64,000 bases of DNA from Liolophura sinensis (GCF_032854445.1 NC_088304.1:13405704-13469703); one strand, 5' to 3'; shown: positions 49,151-63,127, counted from the stretch's first letter. Notes: a model not told the origin generated them from the sequence alone. Numbers and translations are program-made.

Positions 49151-51299
49151 GTTTTGCTAGAAAACGAGAAAAATGGAATAAAACTTTCTATTTTGTCCGA
49201 TCTTATCTTATTTTTAGGCTTTCCGTTTTTTTCAAGGTTCAGCAATCATGTAAATGTATCTTCAACAGGAATAAGTTTTATTTTCAGTTTCACACCCTCT
49301 GACGACATTCAAAAAAAGGTTTATTTAACCCATTAAACAACAGTGTAGATTGATGTTACCTGCGAGAAGAAAATGACTTGACTTCAAAGACCGTCATCAC
49401 ATTATGAAATTTCCAAACCCTTAGTGCTTGTTATATGTAGTGCATGTGGGTAAGTACAAGTGTAATAAAAAGACTGTGATCAGGATTGATTTACATCGAC
49501 CCAAACACCACCATTGATTTCATCGTTTGACTAAAAAATTGATTACCGTAATTCCTCAACTTATTCGCATGTTTGCAAGATGTTTATTCTAGTGTCCTCT
49601 GAGGGCATTATTCTATGCAGACTGATAAAATTATACTTTTTGTGAAGCTGTGAAACAATATAATTTTGTGTACAAACTCGAATTTTGAAGGAGCAAAAAT
49701 TCCACACAGGAAGTGGCTCTATGAAGTGCGAAAAGGTTGAGTAATTAGAGTAATGGCTGTCTTAAGATCCTTCTGTCCGATGTCATGTAGCGCTGGAAAA
49801 CCTGTGCTTTTGTCAAAAAGTGCAGTGGGCTGTGTGAAAAACTGAAGAGGGTTGTCAGTACTGCAGAAATTTGAACTTACAGTGGAGAATGATGCCTATT
49901 GAATTGCTTGTAGAGTAATCGGCACGTAACAGGATATTTGGCCAGACCACACTATGCACATATAATGTTACCAGCCACTAGGTGCAGCTGGATTAATACA
50001 AAGTCTTGTGTAGTCTGTGCTTAACCTACACACTGCCTCACCTTTCTAAATGGATTTTAACCCTCTGAGCCCTGAAATGTACTTACGGTATATGCATAAA
50101 TACATTTGGATTGAACAGCAAGTTTAAAGGGAAAGAAAGGGTTGAAACGAAATAAGTATCAAGAGAAAGAACATTGAAAACTCTTTCTAAAAATATCTTT
50201 ACTTACTTTAGAAATTTATTTATTTATTTTGCCTGCCTAATAGTATGTGTCACCAGTTGACGTCAAACAACTTTTTGAACACCACAATCTTTCACCTCCT
50301 GAAATACATCTTAAAAGGCCAATATATGTTACAAAATTTTTCCTTTGGTCAGAGCTATCATTATATTTTTGAGCAGAAGACTACCACATCTGGCCACCTG
50401 ACAGAGATTAAATGAAGTAAAATTAGTGCATTAGTTGAAGTAGGCAGTTAAATATACCTGGTCCTTTTTCTTCAGAGGCAGCAGGTAGCTGGTAACCGCC
50501 TTGTAATGAACTTAAATACCATAAAAGTATTTATAGAGACATGCGCAGTTCACAGTTGTCTTTTCTACCGATGCTTGCATCATTACCAATTAATTTACAC
50601 AGTTGATGTATGGATGTGTTATATTTGATTTGGTGCAGTGGTTTATTGTTGTTAAATGCATACCTATGTGTACTTTATATTTGAAGGAGTATTTCACAAA
50701 CAAATAACAGGAGGGTTTTCAGTTTGGTATCATTTTCAATATTTAAACCATTTTGCCCATTGTAAAACCACCGGCCTTTGGCAGGTATACGCTGTAACTG
50801 ACTCACAAGCTTTCTTGCTCTCTTGTGATGCACAGATTTCATGTAAGACCATCTGAAAATTTCATGTCCAAGATTGGGATTGAACCTTCACCATGCCATG
50901 TGTGTCCATGCAGTTAAAGGAGTGGGACCTTTCAGTTATAACCTACACCAAAAGTACATGTGTCTGGCCACATCATGGCTGTTAAAGGGTTAAACTGCAT
51001 GGGTAATGCATGGTTTATTGGCAGAATTATAAAGTTCTGTCATTGAATAACTGCACGAAGTGTTGTGTAAGTTGAGGAAAGTCTGTAAAGAAATGGATCA
51101 GTAATATAGTTTATAACAAGAGCTTTTTTAAATGGGCTATTTGTTCATGCACCAGCACTTCATACACTGTGTGGCTGAATGCATGATGTGGTTTTCTGAA
51201 AGCCTTTTTTTCTGAAACCTGTGGATAGTGTCATGTTGAAATTATTGAGATCTAAAAATAGTATTTCTTGGATGTAAGATACAATGTATAAACGGAGTC

Positions 51300-51930
51300 A
51301 AGTAAACTTAAGGGGCATACAGTAAGGGCAGACTTGGGGGGCATACAGTAAGGGCAAACTTAGGGGGCATACAGTAAGGGCAGACTTGGGGGGCATACAG
51401 TAAGGCAAACTTAGGGGGCATACAGTAAGGGCAGACTTGGGGGGCATACAGTAAGGGCATACACTAAGCTAATGTTTGTAAATTGGGCACAAACAACAAA
51501 GGGCAAACTTAGGGGGGCATACACTAAGCTAATGTTTGTAAACTGGGCACAAACAACAAAGGGCAAACTTAGGGGGGCATGCACTAAGCTAATGTTTGTA
51601 AACTGGGCACAAACAACAAAGGGCAAACTTAGGGGGGGGGGGCATACACTAAGCTAATGTTTGAAAACTGGGCACAAACAACAAAGGGCAAACTTAGGGG
51701 GGCATACACTAAGCTAATGTGTGTAAACTGGGCACAAACAACAAAGGGCAAACTTAGGGGGGCGTACAGTAAGCTAATGTTTGAAAACTGGGCACAAACA
51801 ACAAAGGGCAAACTTAGGGGGCATACAGTAAGCTAATGTTTGAAAACTGGGCAAAAACAACAAAGGGCAAACTTAGGGGGGCATACAGTAAACTAATGTT
51901 TGTAAACTGACAACAAACAAAAAAGGGCAA
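51300..51930. repeat. Minisatellite of 60-bp units with a 27-bp flank array
   Basis: From 51466 about 7.5 units of CTAAGCTAATGTTTGTAAAC, TGGGCACAAACAACAAAGGG, CAAACTTAGGGGGGCATACA. Before it, 51310-51465 repeats GGGGGCATACAGTAAGGGCA + GACTT, a shortened version of the same unit. Confidence 0.95.
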
Positions 51931-52284
51931 TTTTGCTTGTGCAATGTGGTCATGTTTTGTACCAGGGCTCAATTTGTTTGGCCATTCCTTTGTTTTTAAG
52001 AGTTCAAAATATAAAAACAGATGTAAAATTGAGCCCAGGTCGTCACAAAGATTTTTTTTGTTAAATTTTACCCATTCCCATGTTGTTTAATAATGACATG
52101 TGTGTAAATGGAATCTATTGGAAGTTACAGCTTTAGAAAACATCAGTTAGATGATAGTTGACTTGATCACTCTGAAGAGCCCAAAACAAGGAACATTTTG
52201 ACCCTCTGTTCATGGATGTCTTTCACTACATACATGTACATGTGCCATGCATGTTTTAAAGATGTACATATACCTGCATATTGA

Positions 52285-52655
52285 ATGGGCCCCGGTAGTT
52301 CTGTTGTTAGATAGTCCGCCTCGCAGCAGGTAGACCCAGGGTCAATTCTGGGTCAGGTCATTTGGTCCTGGTTTTAAGACCTTAAAAGAGGAAGTTTAAA
52401 CTTCCTCACTTGGCATTCAGCATGAAGGGGATAGTACAATGACTGGTTGACCTCTACCAGTATAATGGTTCAGGTGCGTTGGCTTACTTGCCTTCTGTAA
52501 GGCGTCTCAGTGAAGCAGCACTAGATAAAAGAGCGGTGGAAATCCGTCCTGCAACAAGGATTCACACTACATGCACTCTACGGACTCCCTTCATCGTCAT
52601 GACTGAAAAATTGTTAAGCACAATGTTAAACTCTAAGCACTCACTCATTACGCCA
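52285..52655 (+). mobile_element. SINE family B, full length
   Basis: A diverged tRNA-like head (GTAGTTCTGTTGTTAGATAG, B-box-like GGGTCAATTCTGGG), the shared body, and tail GAAAAATTGTTAAGCACAAT + GTTAAACTCTAAGCACTCAC. Confidence 0.9.
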
Positions 52656-52837
52656 ACATACTCAAGAATTTTAGCAGCAAAGGCAGATAGCGCCTTTTTC
52701 CTTTTTGAATACTTCACTACAAGTACATCTAAGTGACCAAACCTTTCACCCATGACTAAGTTGCAAATTTTGCCTGACTCTGAGAGGCAGCATCAATACG
52801 GTCCTGCTACATGTGATGTGTATGTTATGTACCAACT

Positions 52838-52982
52838 CGTAAGTGGGAAGGTCTGTCAGCAACCTTGGATGGTTGTGGGTTTCCCTCGGGCTCTGCCCAG
52901 TTTCCTCCCACCATAATGCTGGCTGTGGTCGTATAAGTGAAATATTCTTGAGTATGGCGTAAGACACCAATCAAATAAATAA
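52838..52982 (+). mobile_element. SINE family A, 5'-truncated
   Basis: From GTAAGTGGGAAGG to CAAATAAATAAAT, flanked by similar TATGTACCAACT and TATGTACAAACT, a diverged target duplication. Confidence 0.9.
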
Positions 52983-53264
52983 ATATGTACAAACTGGTGA
53001 TATATTGTACAGTATCTGTCCAGTTCATTATAAAGTTGTAAAGTGAAGACTGATGTGTGCAAATTTTAAGAGGCATGTGTTGAATGACATACATGTATAA
53101 CTACATGTTTTCCATTGTAGTACATGTGCATGTGTTTACTTTGGACACGTCAACAATGTTACCCATGAATGAAGTCAGCAGTCTGGCATTTCACAATGTA
53201 GAATTAGTAAGTGTCTGAGAATTTATGAATGATGCCTGGTTTCCTGCCCATCTACATGTAGCTG

Positions 53265-53815
53265 TCGCTGGTTCAGTTGTCAGCACTGTAATTCAGATGT
53301 ACAGACACGCCTCCCTTGTGAGGATAGTGCTTGTTTGACTGTGTTCACCTGTTATACATGTACAAAAATATTTGTCTCTGGTTCAGTTGTCAGCACTGTC
53401 ATTCAGATGTACAGACACGCCTCCCTTGTGAGGATAGTGCTTGTTTGACTGTGTTCACCTGTTATACATGTACAAAAATTTTTGTCTTTGGTTCAGTTGT
53501 CAGCACTGTCATTCAGATGTACAGACACGCCTCCCTTGTGAGGATAGTGCTTGTTTGACTGTGTTCATCTTTTATACATGTACAAAAAGGTTTGTCTCTG
53601 GTTGAGTTGTCAGCACTGTCATTCAGTTGTAACAGACACGCCTCCTCTGTGAGGATAGTGCTTGTTTGACCTTGTTCACCTGTTATACATGTACAAATAT
53701 GTTTGTCACTGGTTCAGTTGTCAGCACTGTCATTCAGATGTACAGACACGCCTCCTTGTGAGGATAGTGCTTGTTTGACTGTGTTCACCTTGTACACATG
53801 TACAGAAATGTTTGA
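53265..53815. repeat. 110-bp tandem repeat, five copies
   Basis: GGTTCAGTTGTCAGCACTGT begins each unit at 53270, 53380, 53490 and so on. The unit also has CAGACACGCCTCCCTTGTGA and GTTATACATGTACAAAAAT. Confidence 0.95.
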
Positions 53816-54689
53816 AATATTGGATTATATGTGGATTAATAAATATAGTATTGTACCATTGTAAGCATGTTGAACCTGCTTGCTCACATGAGACTCAGAT
53901 GTTTTCAAAAAGGTACAGTACCCAGCTAAGAACATACTGTGTAAGTATACCTTTAGGTTTTTCAAACTAATGTTTTTTAAACAAGCCTAAATTTAATGCT
54001 ATTATAAACATCAGCATTGAATTCAACTGTCAGTTAATACTATACATATATCTTTTTGAACAAAAAATTATGTAGAATAATTGATGCTACTAGATGCTAT
54101 ACATTTATTTAAATAAATAGAATGGACAGACAGTTTCATCATATTTTTTCTTCTGAGCCTACTTCAGCGTCAAGGAGCACCAGCAGATGACAGAGAACAC
54201 TGGTGATATTTTGTACTTAAATTCAATCAACCTCTGACTTTAAATTTTATTTAGAAGACTTACGAAGCCAAGTTTCCATAGGCATGATAATTCAATTGCC
54301 CTAGACCAATATTATAAAGGACATGCCCTTGAATTGAGATGCTACACTGGTATGGTTGTAGGATGGAAAGTTTGCAAAGTTCCAAGCATGTCCAAAGTAT
54401 GTTGATTTTCTCTGGCCACAGAACATGTACCTGCAGTCAACCCATATACATGGACATTCTTAACTGTATGTTTTCGCAGTTGTATTTAAAGTGCTTCTGC
54501 ATTCCCAAGAGAAATTTGGCATAAATATTAAAATTATGTAAAAGATACCATATGGATAAGAACTAGCACCATGGTTCAAAAGAAAATTTAAGAAGAATAA
54601 CACTATTTATCCCCTGTAAGTAAAATGTCCTCAAAAGCAAAATCTTCGGCAGTTTCCGAAAAATTTTCCTGAGGTGATAATACGCCTTA

Positions 54690-55297
54690 CATATGTTATG
54701 ATACTCCTTACATGTGTGATGATACTCCTTACATATGCGGTGATACTCCTTACATATGCTGTGATACTCCTTACATGTGTGATGATACTCCTTACAGATG
54801 CGATAATACTCCTTACATGTGTGATAATACTCCTTACATGTGTGATGATACTCCTTACATATGTGGTGATACTCCTTACAGATGCGATGATACTCCTTAC
54901 ATATGTGGTGATACTCCTTACAGATGCGATAATACTCCTTACATGTGTGATGATACTCCTTACATATGTGGTGATACTCCTTACATGTGTGATAATACTC
55001 CTTACATGTGTGATGATACTCCTTACATATGTGGTGATACTCCTTACAGATGCGATGATACTCCTTACATATGTGGTGATACTCCTTACAGATGTGGTGA
55101 TACTCCTTACAGATGCGATAATACTCCTTACATATGCGGTGATACTCCTTACATGTGTGATGATACTCCTTACATGTGTGATGAGACTCCTTATATGTGT
55201 GGTGATACTCCTTACAGATGCGGTAATACTCCTTACATGTGTGATGATACTCCTTACATGTGTGATGATACTCCTTACATATGGGATGATACTCCTT
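54690..55297. repeat. 21-bp minisatellite, ~29 copies
   Basis: Unit GATACTCCTTACATGTGTGA + T, with ACATATGTGGT and ACAGATGCGAT variants. Because 21 is a multiple of three, all frames stay open on both strands, giving a 195-residue Asp-Thr-Pro-Tyr-x-Cys frame and others. No start context, splice sites or neighbours support coding. Confidence 0.96.
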
Positions 55298-55600
55298 GAT
55301 CGAGTCACACCTAAGACTTTAAAAGAGGAAGTTGTAACTTCCTCGCTTGGCGTTCAGCATTAAGGGGATAGTGCAACGACTGGTTGACCCGTATCAGTAT
55401 AATGGCTCGGGCGGGGCGGCTTACTTGCCTTCGGTAAGTCGTCTCAGTGAAGCAGCACTAAATAAAAGAGCGGTGGAAATCTGTCCTGCAACAAGAAGGC
55501 ACATTACACGTACATGCACCCTAATGATTCCTTCGTCGTCATATGACTGAAAAATTGTTGAGTACGACGTTAAACCCCAAGCACTCACTCACTCACTCCT
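55298..55600 (+). mobile_element. SINE family B inserted into the 21-bp array
   Basis: A head-less SINE B (GAGTCACACCTAAGACTTTA ... CACTCACTCACTC) lies between ACTCCTT copies. The array resumes for one more unit after it (CCTTACATATGTGACGATGA). Confidence 0.9.
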
Positions 55601-58600
55601 TACATATGTGACGATGAATCAGCTAGATGTGATGTTGAGTAAGGCGGTTATGCTGGAATAACATTATGTGCATTTGAATTTGTGGCTATTTGTAGGCAGT
55701 GTGGGTGACGTGAAGTGTTCTTGAATGACTTCACACCAGGTAAAATTGGAAACAACGAAAAAACTTTAGTTTCCATATTGTCCTCCAAAATTGACAACAT
55801 CAGGTTAAATGCAAGGCATTTTTTGACAATTTAAAAAGTCATTTAGACTATCTGCATCTTTATTATTTAACCTTGCATTCAAGACATACAGGCCTTCACA
55901 CTGTAGTAGGTCTTTAAATAAATATCCTTGAATTAAAAAAACAATTAAAATAATAAAAAAGTACATACAGTATTGTGCATAAATGTACTAATACCCAAAT
56001 ACTAAAGTTAATGTTCGCATTCATATTGTAATCAGTTCCAAACATTGTATTTGACTACATGATTTTTTAGAGAATTCAGCCTTTTACAGTTGTTGGCTTC
56101 ACAGTTTCACTCTTTCACTCCAAGCAATCAAATCATTCTTTTCTGAACAACACGTATTTTGGTTTTTAATCTTATCTGTCCAATTTTCATATCAACTCCT
56201 AACCTTTTTGCAGTGCTTGATATATTCAGTATTTTCCCCAAAGAAAGTTCTAGAACTCCTGGAGGCATGCTGGGTCTCAGCTGTCTTAACAGCAAATCAG
56301 AATGTGCAGGCTGTTTGTATTGAAGGGCCCAGAGGGTGTTGATCGTTTTTCTCGTCCCTCCGCAAGATTGTGGCTAACCTAGTTATCATGTACCTGGGTC
56401 AAGGGTTTCCCCTCCAGTCTGCATGAGTCATCCAGGTGTATCAGTTGTGAGATTGTTATTGTTGTTTATTATTAAGACCGGATTTATTTCATGCCGAGAG
56501 TATGTTAAACATTTTTGCTCTGTAGTCTGTCAGTCTCAGAGTGACCTGTAGACCTGTTTATTGAGACCATGGTGACTTCATTGAGGAAGTACCTGTCGTG
56601 AATGTTCTTTTGCACCTTTGTGATTATTCTGTGATTGACGTGTAGACATATACCTGTACTTGATCATTTACGAACAGGGTCGTCCCTTCCTGAATGGCTC
56701 ATGAATACATGTGCAAGTGTGAAATGTGTTAAATGATTGCGATGAGAGTAATGTTGGGGCTATTGTTGAATGAATGAATGAATGAGTATGGTTTAATGCC
56801 AATGCGACCATGTTCTATCCATGTCGTGTGGAGAACGTGCTATAAAAAGCAGGAAACAGTATGTGGTTTTAATATGATAAATTTAATACCCAAAATCAAA
56901 ACAAAATAGACGTACATTGTTATAAGAAGCTAAAATAAGAAACATTTAAAAGATAAAAATTGAAAACTTTAAAATCATTTAAACATAAAATCGGTGTCAA
57001 AATATATAATCTAGAATATATATAATCTAGAATAATGTGTACAGCACTTGAATCTGGGTTGGAAAGAGGGTCTAGTTGTATCATTGAAGAGGACTTTTTG
57101 CAAAAACTCTAGTAGCCGAAATGCGAAAAGAATTGATGAATTGAAGGACCCCACCCACCATCCTTCATCCACTCTGGCTGACTCACTGTATAATTTTTGC
57201 GACCTGTTCACATGTTTGTAAGGTGTCCATTCAAGTATATCCGGAAGGCATTATTCTGTTTGGAAGGGTAAAATTACACCTTTTGTGAAGCCATGAACTT
57301 GGCCAATCCAAGCATTGTATTTTGTATTCAAAATCAACTTAAAATGTGCAAAAATTTTGACTTTAAATTGCTCTTTCATATGCGAAAAGGATGAGGGAAT
57401 ACATGTAGGGTGTACGTAAAACTGTGATAAATAAAAAATGAAAGTCATCGCATAGAGAAGCACTTGAATTGACAGTGGAGTGTGACATCTTCTGATGACT
57501 CTTGTGTTTGTTTCTTTTTTTTACATGTATTTCCCCGTCGTAACATTTTTACAATTTTTTTTCTGAATAGGGTATCTCAAAACATTCAGCAAGATAAACC
57601 CTGATTAGTAAGTTAAATGTGCGTGATTTTTCTTAAGTTCATGCTATTCGGGATGATCTACATGTATAATCAAATCCACCTGTGACTGTTCTAAGTTTGA
57701 CAGGTGTTCAAATTGACTGTTATTTTAATTAGCCATCAGGTTGGCTGATGATTTTAGTGTGGCTCTTCACAGTCTTGGTTTAACATGTGTCAAACAAGCA
57801 AAATAATATTTGAGCTTAAAAACAACAAATGGATGCGAGACAAAAACTGTTCCAATTGCTGTATTTTGGTTTTCTCATTACCCATCTTGAAACTCTAAAT
57901 GTCAGGTGTGAGCATGTCAGATTCTGAAGTTGTTAACACTCACCTGTCTGGGAATTCCACAGGTATCCCTTATCCTCACCTGTCCGTATGTCACGGAGCA
58001 GTCGCTCATAGCTGACATTTCGCTTGCGTAACCTTTAGTGGCCAATGTTTACCTTCTTGGAAAAAAAGCTGAATGAAATGTCTGGTTTGGAAACTTTCCC
58101 AGGCTATGGCATGACCTGTTAAACTTTTCCTTTTAGAAGCATGACATTTACATAGTGATTGTGATGTGATTGGGAATTACTTGTGCACTGCACAGCGCAA
58201 GGCTGGGCTAAGGCCACTCTGTTGTCTTACACTTGTTTCTTGTGGACCCTTCCTCCATTGTCGGCATTTATGTACAGTTGTAGGAATAAGCTATTAAACC
58301 CTCTGGCCGACAAGGAAAGTATTTTTGCTTAATTATGCACGTCATTTGTAACTGCAAAAAGCATCTTTATGTTGGTGATGTTGGAGATGTTTTTCTTGTG
58401 GTTCAAGATTGTAGGGTGCATCTTCTAAATGCACCGGCGTCACGCTGTACGACAGGGTATGGGTCATTTTTGTCTTACAGGGGAATATGCAGCCGTAAAT
58501 CCTTACGGTTGATAGAGATTTAATTTTCTGTTATCTGACCATCCATTTTTGAGATACAGTGCTGAACATTTATGATAACAATTATCAAGACTTTGTTTCA

Positions 58601-59809
58601 TGATACCGCTCATTTAAGGTCATCCTTCATAAAAAATGTTTTTGTACATTTTGTCCCCATTGCCATCAGAAATTATTAGGTCAGCCTGCAGGGAATTCTT
58701 ATTTTGTTTAGGCTAATGAAAAACATAATGACTTTTAGAAAGCATGGAGTAAAAAGTACAATAAGACCTATTAAAATCCCAGTGAACACTTTAGAGTTAA
58801 GGGCCTTTTTTTGCGCCATTAGTCAAACATAAAACATAAAACCTCAAAAAACATGTTTTTTAATGATGACTTAATACTCAGTCAATTATTTATTAAGTTG
58901 TTTGCATGAAACATGAATGGAGAGAGCTATTTCTTGGTCAATAAATATAAAATATGAAAATCAGTTATCAAGTACACATATGGTGTGTGTGTAATAAGTG
59001 TACGTAGAATGTAATGAAAAATTCTACAACATAATGTTATGCTTACTTATTTAAATGTGTAATCAGCAATAGCAGCCATAGTAGTAAGTACATGCAGAGA
59101 AACACAAAACGGTCTTGGATTGGCCTAACATTGCATTTTGGGTGGGGGGGGGGAATCTCCAAAAGCTGGGGTTTCTAGAGCGACAACAGCACATGACAGA
59201 GAAGTACTAGAGAACTGAATGGACATAACAGATGACTAGGAACTTTATCTGTGGAAGTTTAAGAAATACATGTAGATAATTAAACTGAAGATTAAGTACG
59301 TTGTTGAAATTGCTACACAGCATCCTCTGGTGTATTCAGGTATACATGTACATTGTAAGCATATACATGTAAATGCAGCTGCAGGTATGTATCTATATGT
59401 GCTATAAGCCGTCAGCGATGAAATTGGCTGCCTCAGGAAAGATATGAATATCTTTTCTTTTTGTATGTGACAGAGAAGAAAAAGCCTTACTGTCACACCA
59501 GGTGGCTGTGTCATTATTGGACCGTGTTCCACTCAAGGTCAGTAGGCTAATGATACCTCCAGCTGATCAAGTGTGACCGAGTGCACAAAATTAACACAGT
59601 GGAGCTTTTTGTACTTTTACACTGATAGTTTTCTATTAATACCTATATTTACTCGTACATGGATGAGTGATTAAACATCATGCATATCTGTGTACAGGAC
59701 CTGTGGTATTAAAGATGCTGGTTAAGCTCTCCACGTGCATTTAGATGTAATGTGAACAGGTGCTTGCTGGGTGGATTTACATGTAGCACATGTAGAGTGA
59801 GTCCATGAG

Positions 59810-60220
59810 AACGTGAAGAGTCCAGGATTACATGTGGAGAGTCCAGGATTACATGTAGAGAGTCCAGGATTACATGTGGAGAGTCCAGGATTACATGTAC
59901 ATGTGGCGAGTCCCAGGATTACAGGTAGAGAGTCCAGGATTACATGTGGAGAGTCCAGATTACATGTACATGTGGAGAGTCAAGGATTACATGTGGAGAG
60001 TCCAGGATTACATGTGGAGAGTCCAGGATTACATGTACATGTGGCGAGTCCAGGATTACATGTGGAGAGTCCAGGATTACATGTGGAGAGTCCAGGATTA
60101 CATGTACATGTGGCGAGTCCAGGATTACATGTAGAGAGTCCAGGATTACATGTGGAGAGTCCAGATTACATGTACATGTGGAGAGTCAAGGATTACATGT
60201 GGAGAATCCATGGTTACATA
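59810..60220. repeat. 21-bp minisatellite with 27-bp variants
   Basis: Unit GAGTCCAGGATTACATGTGG + A, some with an extra TACATG. The 168-residue frame across it is an artefact of the triplet period. Confidence 0.95.
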
Positions 60221-60639
60221 TACATGTACAGGGATAGAGAGATTTTAGACTTCTTCAATTTTGTTACATTCGACCTGATGGATATATGTACCTTACTTTG
60301 GCATTACAGTTTAAAGTGACACCTGATTCAAGGATTGCAGTTTAAGCTAATAAAGTGACACGTGCTTCAAGGATTACAGTATAAAGTGATAAACTGACAC
60401 TGGATACTACATGTACATGTTTACATGTAATTACAGTATAAAGTGACTTTTGGTTCTAGGAATCTTACAGTATTAACCTACATCTATACCTGAATCTAGG
60501 ATTACAGTACAAAGTGATACCTGATTCTAGGATTACAGTATAGTACATGTTTAATTAGGGACACCTGTTTCTAAGTTTACAGTATAAGGTCACACCTGAC
60601 TCTAGGAGTACATACAGTATAAAGCATCACCTTATTCCA

Positions 60640-61055
60640 GGATTACAGTATTGCCTGATAAAGTGACACTGGATACTAGGGTTACAGTATTGCCTGATAA
60701 AGTGACACTGGATACTAGGGTTACAGTATTGGCAGATAACTTGACACTGGATACTAGGATTGCAGTATTGGCTGATAAAGTGGCATTGGATACTAGGGTT
60801 ACAGTATTGGCTGATAACTTGACACTGGATACTAGGATTGCAGTATTGGCTGATAAAGTGGCATTGGATACTAGGGTTACAGTATTGGCTGATAACTTGA
60901 CACTGGATACTAGGATTGCAGTATTGGCTGATAAGTGGCGTTGGATGCTAGGGTTACAGTATTGCCTGATAAAGTGACACTGGATACTAGGGTTACAGTA
61001 TTGGCTTGATATAAGGATTGCAGTATTGGCTGATAAGGTGGCACTGGATATTAGT
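60640..61055. repeat. 39-bp minisatellite, about 10 copies
   Basis: Unit GATAACTTGACACTGGATAC + TAGGATTGCAGTATTGGCT, alternating with a GATAAAGTGGCATTGGATAC form as 78-base doublets. The open frames on both strands reflect the triplet period. Confidence 0.95.
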
Positions 61056-61810
61056 GTAACTATAAACATTATACTTTGATGTTCATTCAGCCAGATATCA
61101 ATTGTGTCTTTGAAAAATTTAATACTGTGAAAAACTGCTTTGAAAACCTGATTAGCTTTTGGTTGTATTATTATTGAGTCCTTCCAGGTTTAGGTTTGTC
61201 AGTGTTTGTCACAGAATGTACTAGTACAACTCATTACCAGTCCAGCAAGTTTTTGGGGCTGCCCTGCCACACCGCCAAACCCCCAGCAGCTATTAAACTG
61301 TGACCTACAAGGTAGAGTGCTTACAGGATACACTGAGTCCTGAATTGTTTGTCTACAGACTCTATGTGCCTGTCATGACAAGTCCATGTACAGGTAGATG
61401 AGCTTAACACTGGAGGAGACATACACGTATTCTGTATGTTTACCATTTCTTTTGGATTTTGTGTGGAGGATGGAGATGTACTGTACAGCCAAGTTTTTGT
61501 AGATTCAGTCATGGATTGGAAATTGCTGAAAGCTTTAGAAGTGAGCTGAATCGCTTAGACTTGTACACACACGTACACACACTGTGTATGGTGGAGTTCA
61601 TATAGGTATAGTATATGTACATGTAATTTAAAGAAGTGTAATCAGTTTTCAGTATTTCTGGAATTTTTTCCGTTTGCACGTGTACATATATGCAATATAT
61701 ACAGTGTGTCATGGACAGACATATCAAGTATGCTGGTATAGGCACAGTACAGCTTATGACGATTGACTGATTATATAATTAGTACAAGTTTTTCACAAAG
61801 TCGGACAATA

Positions 61811-61929
61811 ATGGGTAGACGTCATTCGGAAACCTTGTGCTCCTGTTCCTTGGTGCATCCTGTACGAAGTGCGAAGAGACGGCGTAAATCGCCACGTTCG
61901 TCTCAGAGGCAGTCTCCAGAGCAATCCAG
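61811..61929 (+). CDS. Candidate alternative first exon of the LIM-kinase gene
   Basis: ATG at 61811 opens 39 codons and two bases, ending AATCCAG at a GTAAAGT donor. The leader starts MGRRHSETLCSCSLVHP and turns into a basic Ser/Arg-rich stretch (RSAKRRRKSPRSSQRQSP). An in-frame TGA near 61757 closes the frame upstream. The end phase (2) equals that of the LIM1 exon at 42840, so both could splice to the same next exon. In vertebrates LIMK2b uses such a start and lacks the first half of LIM1. It might instead be the start of an unrelated gene, or an internal exon using the AAAG at about 61800, which would also be in frame. Confidence 0.45.
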
Positions 61930-62427
61930 GTAAAGTGTCTTACATACGGAGTCCTAATAATTAGCTTTCATAACAGGTGTGTTGTTGTTGTTCACCTCTG
62001 TACATTTATATGTAATCCTGTGGTCATATATACCTGTTAGGTAAAGATATATGTTTACAATAGAATATGTTACATAAACAAAAATGTTGCCATTCTTTAT
62101 ATGACTACAGTAATTCACAAATATGTACATGTAATTTTGACAGGAATATGCAGTTTTATGGTTTCTCTTTTCTCACAGTTAGTCCAATTATTTTTCTGAA
62201 GGAAAAAAAAAATCTTTTTCAAAATATGGAGGAATTTAGAGAAGTGTACATATACTGACAAGTATACATGTATATCTTTTGTGAGTTGATTCTTAACAGT
62301 TTAATTTTAATATACATTTAGACATGTACATGTACATTTCATGTGATATCAACTTATTTTGCCATCACTTTATTCTTAGTTCCTGATCGTATGTAAAAAT
62401 ACGTAGATTCAGACCAAAACTACATGG

Positions 62428-62515
62428 GTGTTTACACAGTTTTCTCATGGGTGTTTACACAGTTGTCTCATGGGTGTTTACACAGTTGTCTCATGGGTGT
62501 TTACACAGTTGTCGC
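62428..62515. repeat. 22-23-bp tandem repeat, four copies
   Basis: Unit TCATGGGTGTTTACACAGTT + GTC. Confidence 0.95.
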
Positions 62516-63127
62516 ATCAGCCGGTGTATATGCTAGTCAAAGTATATAAACATTTTGCTTTTCTGTTTATAATACAGTGTACATTGTGTACAGAGTTAAC
62601 TGTATTTTTTAAAATGAGTTTGTTTAAGTATATTTTGAGGCTATTATTCAATTTAGACTAGTAAAAGTATACTTTTGGTGAATTAAGCCCTGAAATTGGC
62701 CAACCCAACCCATGTAGTTTTACCTCCAAAATCAAATTTAAAAAGGCATATCGAATCGCACTGAAAGTTGACCATTCATTTGCATAATGGTTGAAGAAGA
62801 TTTAGGGTAATTATGGTTGTTAACAAACAGACAGTGTTGCTTATTTATACACTCCAATATCCTTTGTTCCCGCATGAAGAATTTCACATTAGTAACATAG
62901 AGGCCACAAGCATGCCATGTGGAAGTACATGGTCAGTGCCAAAGAAAAGAAATCCTTAAACTGAGTGATGTGGATATATACTTTGTTTTCAATACATGAT
63001 ACGGAAGAAACTGCTGTGGACAGTGTGTTATAAGTCTTTGTGTGAGGGAGACTCAGTTTATATCTCCCATACCAGTGAATAGCTTCAGTTAATCTATTCA
63101 TTGTGTGAATCAAGGACAAATGGAATA

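Larger units (their letters stand above)
42841..61810. other. Large LIM-kinase intron (about 19 kb or more)
   Basis: I saw no exon for the second half of LIM1 here. Coding-like sequence is limited to a decayed LINE. Stretches 42841-44540, 49340-51290, 53830-54680, 55620-59800 and 61060-61800 hold no gene I can support. Confidence 0.6.

Noticed and set aside
54631-55363. Open frames of 195-229 residues on both strands
   Set aside because: They are produced by a 21-bp tandem repeat, whose period is a multiple of three; no other coding sign.
59813-60319. 168-residue frame (ESPGLHV repeats)
   Set aside because: A 21-bp minisatellite artefact.
60632-61069. 108- and 145-residue frames
   Set aside because: A 39-bp minisatellite artefact, open on both strands.
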